A stretch of DNA of 64,000 bases from positions 149,931,753-149,995,752 of the forward strand of contig NC_133123.1 in assembly GCF_033568475.1 (NCBI RefSeq), given 5' to 3'. The stretch's first letter is position 1, and each line of letters starts with the position of its first letter. The notes beneath the pieces are model-generated. The model had not been told where the DNA came from and did not search any database. It saw only the letters and a program-made list of their open reading frames with translations. The position numbers were made by a program, and so were the translations under genes. Of this stretch, positions 57,401-64,000 are shown piece by piece. This DNA is from Henckelia pumila. Lineage: Eukaryota; Streptophyta; Magnoliopsida; Lamiales; Gesneriaceae.

Positions 57401-58686
57401 CTGAATACTTTGAAATCTGTGAATACAGCATATTATACTCTGATTAATAGATAGTCCGAATAGACTAATCAGAATTTTAGAATACGCTGTATAAGATGTG
57501 ATACAGATATGACTAGATAGCTGTGAAGAATAAAGATATATGATGAAATTACATGAATGATTAAAATCTATTGTCAGGATTAAGACTTTAGATTTATCCG
57601 ACAGAATGTGGTATCGATTGATTGACTGATGTTTTGAGAGTTGGTTATATGTGATTGCATTATACCATTCTTCGATTGATGGATTATCTGAGTTGATTTT
57701 CCAGATGTTGAGAATATTCTCAAAACATTAATACCTGATTCGGTATTATTTGACTTGATGTGTTGCAGGCCACTTGATGATTATAAATCTTGTAACAGTT
57801 ATTGAGTCGATTTTGAGATAATGCTATGATGATAGGATGAAAAGAAATCTGATTTCTTTATGTTGAAATGATACTACCGAAGTATATGACATCAGATCAG
57901 ACATGATTTGTCGATATCAGATCTGATTTGATTTGAGACACACAAAGATTTCAAAGATGAATCTGTACGAAATGAAAACAGAGAAGAAGAAACATAATTA
58001 GTATTGAATGATAGATATAACTTTTGAAGCTGAAACTAATTAGTTAAGCGGAAAAGTTATTCTCGAAACAACATTCAATTCAGAATAGAGAAAGAGCAGA
58101 GTTTAGTTTATAGATTCAGAATATGAATGTTAGATATAGATTTTGAAGCAATGAATAGAATGACAGTGTAGACTTGATATATCTTCTATGCAAAGCATAG
58201 AATGATATAGAGAAAGAAATAAGCCGTCACTGAAGCTGAATTTCACTGACTGAGATGTCAGACAGAATTGATGAATTGATTGAAAGATTTATTCTTCTCA
58301 GTTTGATATGAGGGATCTGATTTGTTCCACCTATCTACGTTAAGGAAATATCAATTAGATTTTTCCTATGTACTTTAATCAAATGAGATAGATATCAAAA
58401 AGATTCTGAGTTAAATCGATTAGTCGACAAATCCTTGATTGAAGAAAGAAACAGCTCAGAACGAATTCTTTTCAATGACTTAAAGTACAACTAATAGATA
58501 CCAAATACAAGAGAATAGAAGCAGATTCGAAGAAGGAATCTGATATGAGATGAAGAGATGAGATACGAAGTTCAGAGCTATATGATTGAAGTGAGAATAA
58601 CTTCAGATAATTATTCAGTCTATTAGATTGAATAGTTCGATTGAATGTGATTTCGAGGACGAAATCATTTTTTAGAAGGGAGGAAT
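54401..58686 (+). other. Gypsy#2 interior without coding capacity
   Basis: The longest frame is about 67 codons (56793-56996) and shows no known domain. The sequence is rich in TGA and purines. Words such as GCAAGTGAGTTGTTTTCACTT (56338-56358) recur in Gypsy#3 at about 63630, so the interior is a conserved family feature rather than random debris. Confidence 0.7.
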
Positions 58687-58949
58687 TGTAAGGCCCGAAA
58701 ATATTAAATTATTAATTATGGAATTTGAGAATTAAATTCCATATTATGGGCTAATATTGATGTAAGAAGTTATGGAAATGATAGATTTAATTTCCGAGCC
58801 GAAAATATTTAATTTGAAAATTTACGGATTTTGAGAATTAAATTCCGAGAATTCTTAAATTAAAAGAATAAATATTCGATTTGAATATTTATGGAATTTA
58901 AGATTAAATTCCATGTTTTGGGAATTAAAGAAGATTGATTTTGTCAATG
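58687..58949 (+). repeat. Gypsy#2 3' LTR, first 263 bp (interrupted)
   Basis: It matches the 5' LTR nearly base for base up to CAATG (58945-58949), the likely target duplication of Gypsy#3. Confidence 0.88.
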
Positions 58950-61672
58950 TGTAAGGCCCGAAAATATTAAGTTCTTAATTACGGGATTTAAGATTTAAAT
59001 TCCGAATAAGAGAGAAAATATGAATTTAAGAATGTATGGAAATAAGAGATTTCAATTTCGGGTCAGAAATATTTAATTTGAGGATTTTTTGGATTTTAAG
59101 ATTTTAATATCCGGAATTCTTAAATTAAAAGATTAAAAATATTTGCAATTGATATTTATGGAATTTAAGATGTAATTCCAAGATTATAAATATCAAGGAT
59201 TTAATTTGAGGATGAAATCCGAGCAAGGAACCATTTGCAAATATTGAGTAGTTCAAGGACTAAAATGCGATAAGGTTCGAAATGATTTAATTTTAATTCG
59301 ATAATATTTAATTTGAGAAAATTTAGAGTTTAAACTTGAATTCTAATATTCTTAAATTATTTAGGATTGAAATTGAATTAAATCTCTTGTTCGAGGACTG
59401 AATTGCAATTAGGCCAAAGTTCAGGGACCAAAATGCAATTGTCATGAAAGTTGCCATAAAAACGTGGAAAGGGAAGGAAAAGCCATCAGATTCCCAGCCA
59501 AGAAACGAGAAGGGGGCAGAAAGGGTTCCAAGTCCAATTTTTGAGATTTCAAGCTCCGATATCTTTCGATCCGCCCGGTAGAATTTTCGATTAAACATAT
59601 ATTTGCGATCACAGCTCCGAGTGCTACGTTTTGACATAAGTTTTATGAAGTTCTACCATGTTTGAATTTTAATTTGTTTTTAGAATTATGATTTGATTGT
59701 ATAAACGTGTTCTAGTATATACGACGATAGCATATCTAAGACGGATCGAGAAAAGATCGTCGTTTGGACATGTTTTTGAATTATTGAAGAATTTTGTACA
59801 ATCTGATTTTTAGGGGATGATGTTCACGTGTATAAGCTGCTGAAATTGTGATGATATTGAGCTTACATGATTAACAAGATGATGTTTATGCTTTTGGAAT
59901 TTCCGGTTTTGATCCGTTACGCCGTCAGTTTGAATTCCGGTCATGGGATCAAGTTGTTAGATTGTTTGATCCTAAATAAGAATGAAATGATATAGAAAGA
60001 TTTTCTTGAATGATATATCAATGCATTTCAGATTTGAAGTGCAAGAGATCGAGTTCGAGTTGACGAGTTTGAGAAGTTAGCCTTTGAACCAAGAAAGAGG
60101 GAAGAAGGTTTGAAGCTAGTTCGCCTTGAATGATTGCAATGCTATGAGCAGATATTGATAAGAGTTCTTTGATGTTATTGTCCAGAATTGGAGCTTCTCA
60201 GGTTCAGAAGGAAAGGTATGAATAGACATTAATAAGATGGGCAGAACAACTCGAGATTGTTTCTGATTATCGAGTTGCCTAAAATCACATACATGCATGT
60301 TTTAATATATGTTATTGTTTACGTTTACATAAATGAGATAGATTATTCAAGATAGATATCTTCTTGAATTTCCAGAATATTTATGTAAATGTTTACTTGT
60401 CTTCTTTGATTTATAGTATTTTCTGTATTGAACATGTTTTATGTATTACATGTGATACTTACAGATTTGTCGGTATCATTGAGTGATTATATGCTCATAT
60501 GATTATATGATTGATGTGTTCAAGGTATTTTATAGCATTTAATGCATACAGAACATGTTGCATTTATCTTGAACTCCAGCCTGAAAAGCACAGAGGGCAG
60601 AATGGCCTAGAGTGCAGATGACGTTTGGAGAACTGTAGTGAGTGGCATGGAATGTAGATTTACTTTTAGAGTCAGATGGCTCATGGCACGGAATATAGAT
60701 TTATTTTCCAGAGCTATATGACTCACTATAGTTGCACCAAAGTCAGGGAAATTGAGATATTTATCACCACCTCGATTGGGAGAGTCGGTGGTCGGTTAAA
60801 GATTTTATTTTTTCGGGATCCCCGAACTACGATTTATTGATATCAGATTTGATAGCCTATTCCTTGGCACATGCATTGCATTTATGCATTAACCTAGAGA
60901 TTTCTATGGTTTAGAATATGCGTTTATAAATGCTAGCATGTTATGTTATTATATGACATTCATGATTGAATAAGTTACATGCTTAAATGATGTATATGCA
61001 TGTTGTTCATACTGAGATTTATTCTCACCGGAGTTATTCGGTTGTTGATTTGTTTGTATGTGTGCATTGCATCAGGTTTGGGGCATGAGCGAGTCAGATG
61101 TGGCTTGGATAGCTCAAGATTGAGAAAGATTAGCATGTGGTGACTTCGGGCTAAGAATAGATTGCTGTCAAATGCATGTTAGAAGGTGTTGATTTAGTTT
61201 GAGCTTAGAAAACTTAGAATTGAGTTTATTGTATTGCACCTTAGAAACATGTATGCGATTATTGTTATGTCTAGATATGCATGTGTTTATGCTTCGGACA
61301 TATTGAGATTATGTATGAAATTTTTCAGATTTGAAATAGCCCTAGCAACTTTGATCTTTGTTGTAGCCTTTGATAATTTTTGTAAATTTCTGCACCGACT
61401 CTTCTTGGTAGAATGAGCATAACGTTTTACTGAAAACTCCGATTAGGGTGGGTTGGCGGCATTGGAAAGCTAAGACAAAGATCTACAACTGTTATGTTTA
61501 TAATTTTACCAGATTCTGTACGAAACCTATGCGCGGGCGCGCCTGAAGTGGGGCATGGGCGCGTGGGGTTCTGAAAAAAAAAATTTGGTTTGAATATTCT
61601 TTTATTATATGATTAATTGTTGATTAATCGTTTATTACCCTAAGATGAGATTAGAAACCCGAGGTCCCCACA
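58950..61672 (+). repeat. Gypsy#3 5' LTR
   Basis: Same start and end words as Gypsy#2. At the place of the GATCGAG dyads it has an unrelated GC-rich island (about 61530-61570) with GCGCGGGCGCG and GGGCGCGTGGGG. Confidence 0.82.
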
Positions 61673-64000
61673 ACAGGTGGTATCAGAGCATAAAGTCTTG
61701 GACTAAGATAGAAGTTGAGCGGGGTAGATTGAGTCTCATGCATTGATAGTATTGCACGAGTATGCTTTACTTGTTTTACAGAATTATATGCGACTATGAT
61801 TTCTTGATTGAACACTACTTGCTTTATTGAGATAAGAATTACATGCTTATATGCTGATATGTATGCCTGATTTCTTGAATTCATTTGAATACATGAATTC
61901 GTTGCAAGCATGTAATATGTGAAAAAGCATGAGTATTTGCAAGTATGTGTTCTATTCAGAAGCATGAGATTATATGTATGTTATACTGACATTGTATGTT
62001 ATAATCTCTGTCATATATATTGCTTCTGTTATCGAATAAGACAGACTATGCAGATAGCATGAGAACCTCAGACAGAACAGAACCGCAGATAGAACAGAAC
62101 AGTGTTGAGGTATGTTTTTGAGCTGATGCACTGAGGAGTATGTTAGTTGAAAAACTCCAAAGCTATTAATCATCAACTCAGAAAGATACAGAATATGCCA
62201 TGTCTAGAAAGGAGTTGAATAGAGAAGCTGGATTTGTTGTTCAAGAGAAGAATATTCCGGTGAACATAGAATCAGCTTAATTTTATATCAACTCCAGGAC
62301 TTAGCAAGAAGTTGGTGAAGTTGCCAGAAGAAGTACTGAAATTGTTTGGCAGGTAAGTAAATAGAATTGTTTTTTTCGTTATATGCTAAAGAAGATAGAA
62401 CAGAAGACTTTGCAGAATAGAAGCATAAGGTGATTTCAAGCCAGTAATAGAAGAACGAAATCATGAACCGGTAGTACGAGGTAGAGTTGAAATTTTATTC
62501 ACGCCTCTGTAAGTGTGAAAACCTATAATCATCACCTTCACTAAACTTTCATAGCAGTATAGCTATGAAGCAAGCGATAGTGACAATAACAGCAAAGATC
62601 GGGTCAGTCTAAACGCCAGCAGATGAAGTATAAGCATAGCTCCCCTAGCTGAAAGGCTCAAGTTGTATCAGATAAGAATATTATAGGTAAGTGAGTTAAT
62701 TCTAGTTAACCGTTTATATATTGATTTCATAGCATACATTTTTAGATCAATGATTTTTTATGCTATAATCTGTATCTGATGAGCCTGTATTCATCGTATT
62801 TGCTGAAATTTTGCCTTTGAATAGATGGAATACATTTGTAAGATTAGTCATAGAAGATGAAATACAGAATTGAGGAGATAAGATTGAATGTGCTGATATC
62901 AGGCGTGAGATATTAAGCTAGAATGTATTATAGATATTAATGCAATAACTAAGTACCAGTTACCGGTTGATTGAATCCGTGCACTGATAAAGAAATAGAC
63001 ATGACTAGCAATTTATGATATGAGTTTCAGAAAGTAGATTTTGTTATTTCGGTACTGGTTATATCACGATGACCGTGGAAGAATGTCAGTAGAAGTCTGG
63101 TCGATATATTGAACTCGTATAGAATTAACATAGAATTGACAGTTATGTCAGTGGTTAGAATGTACAGAAATAGTTCAATGACATATTTCGACTTTTCTAC
63201 GACATGAATGCAGTTTTATATAGAATGGTGTCTAGTACAATGGTATTATGACAACTTGTATAGAAGAGCATTACTTGAACTGAAGAACTTCAGAAACAGC
63301 TAGCAGATTGAGTAGAAAAGAGTTATGTAGTACCGAAATGATGATTAATTCTATGACAATAAGTTAAGTCGAAAAGAGTATATTCGACTATTGTCAGCTG
63401 AGAATTAAGAATTAATAAATGAACTGATATCAATAGAGAATAAGAAAAATCAGTTACAGTTGAGCTTTTTCTTCAATTTTGCTGAAGCTATTCCATCATA
63501 GAAATCATGATTCTTGAATTTCTTGCTATCGATTCTGAGGTTTTTGTATTCGACCTCGATCGATTTTGATTGACTTTTATTCCTTTGCTAGAGTCTGTTT
63601 TGATTCATTTGCATTGATTTTTGAAATGCAAGTGAGTTGTTTTCACTTAGCAGATTTTGTCATTCAGAATAGTTGATTTTGGATGACTTTGAATTGAGCG
63701 AGTTCCTTTGATTTGAAATTTGAGAATTAATGATTATTTGATGTGTTTATTCAGTATATCTTGATGTATTTGGCTCGTAACTGATAGAAATTCAGATTCA
63801 GATCATCAGTAAGATTTATGGGTTTTAGCTAATTGCTGGATTTATTGAGTACAGATATATACTTGTTGAATGTTTATGCTTGACAGATAATCAAACGATC
63901 AGAATTGTTGCGATCCAAGCTAAACTCGAATTGGTTTGGAATGATAAAAACAACATATTGCTTGAGAACGCAAGATTAAGATAAGAGATAAGACAACATA
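58950..64000 (+). mobile_element. Gypsy#3, related LARD-like element inside Gypsy#2, runs off the window
   Basis: LTR 58950-61672 (2,723 bp) begins TGTAAGGCCCGAAAATATT and ends GAGGTCCCCACA like Gypsy#2 but is clearly diverged inside. Primer site TGGTATCAGAGC at 61678-61689. The 61690-64000 interior has no gene and shares ordered words with Gypsy#2. Its other LTR lies outside. Confidence 0.82.

Larger units (their letters stand above)
51901..58949 (+). mobile_element. Gypsy#2, non-coding LTR retrotransposon (LARD-like) inside Gypsy#1
   Basis: 5' LTR 51901-54400, primer site TGGTATCAGAGC at 54406-54417, interior 54401-58686, purine tract AGAAGGGAGGAAT before 58687, and the first 263 bp of the 3' LTR, which Gypsy#3 interrupts at 58950. 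The CGAGGACGAAAT word lies at about 58653. The 4.3-kb interior has no pol-like frame. Confidence 0.88.

Overview
The window looks like a nuclear segment of a flowering plant, most likely an asterid eudicot. It is AT-rich with introns and no bacterial-style operons, and it carries a cluster of R1-type (late-blight-resistance-like) CC-NB-ARC-LRR genes buried in Copia, Gypsy, CACTA, LINE and MITE elements. The R1-like family and its MAAAYAALMSL N terminus fit Solanales or Lamiales; the species cannot be told from the sequence alone.

Layout. (1) 1-17634 is one giant palindrome: arms of about 8.8 kb meet at a (TA)n tract at 8776-8829. The right arm holds an intact 893-codon R gene (R#1, 9631-12312, minus). 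The left arm is its mirror, but R#1 there is broken by four 1-bp homopolymer deletions, so this arm may be unpolished or artefactual sequence. (2) 14393-32420 is a second R gene (R#2, minus) split in two. A Copia element (Copia#1, 15487-30583) sits in it with a perfect 5-bp target duplication. An 11.8-kb CACTA transposon (16234-28022) sits inside that Copia, and the CACTA carries one exon that I recognise as the largest subunit of RNA polymerase III. A 341-bp MITE also interrupts the kinase-2 motif of R#2. (3) 32575-39310 holds a LINE fragment, a solo LTR, several MITEs and two R-gene remnants (R#3, R#4). (4) 39381-46553 is a fragmentary LTR element interrupted by a young Copia (Copia#2, LTRs 711 and 713 bp). 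(5) 46554-64000 is a Russian doll of three Gypsy-type elements (Gypsy#1 minus, Gypsy#2 plus inside its LTR, Gypsy#3 plus inside the LTR of #2). They have LTRs, primer sites and polypurine tracts but no detectable coding capacity, like LARDs.

How it works together. The only gene that looks able to make a full host protein is R#1 on the right arm, a predicted intracellular immune receptor with a miR482/2118-like target site over its P-loop. The rest records an R-gene cluster being dismantled by nested transposition. The order read from the nesting is: R#2, then Copia#1, then the CACTA (already or later carrying the Pol III exon), and then the inverted duplication, if that is real.
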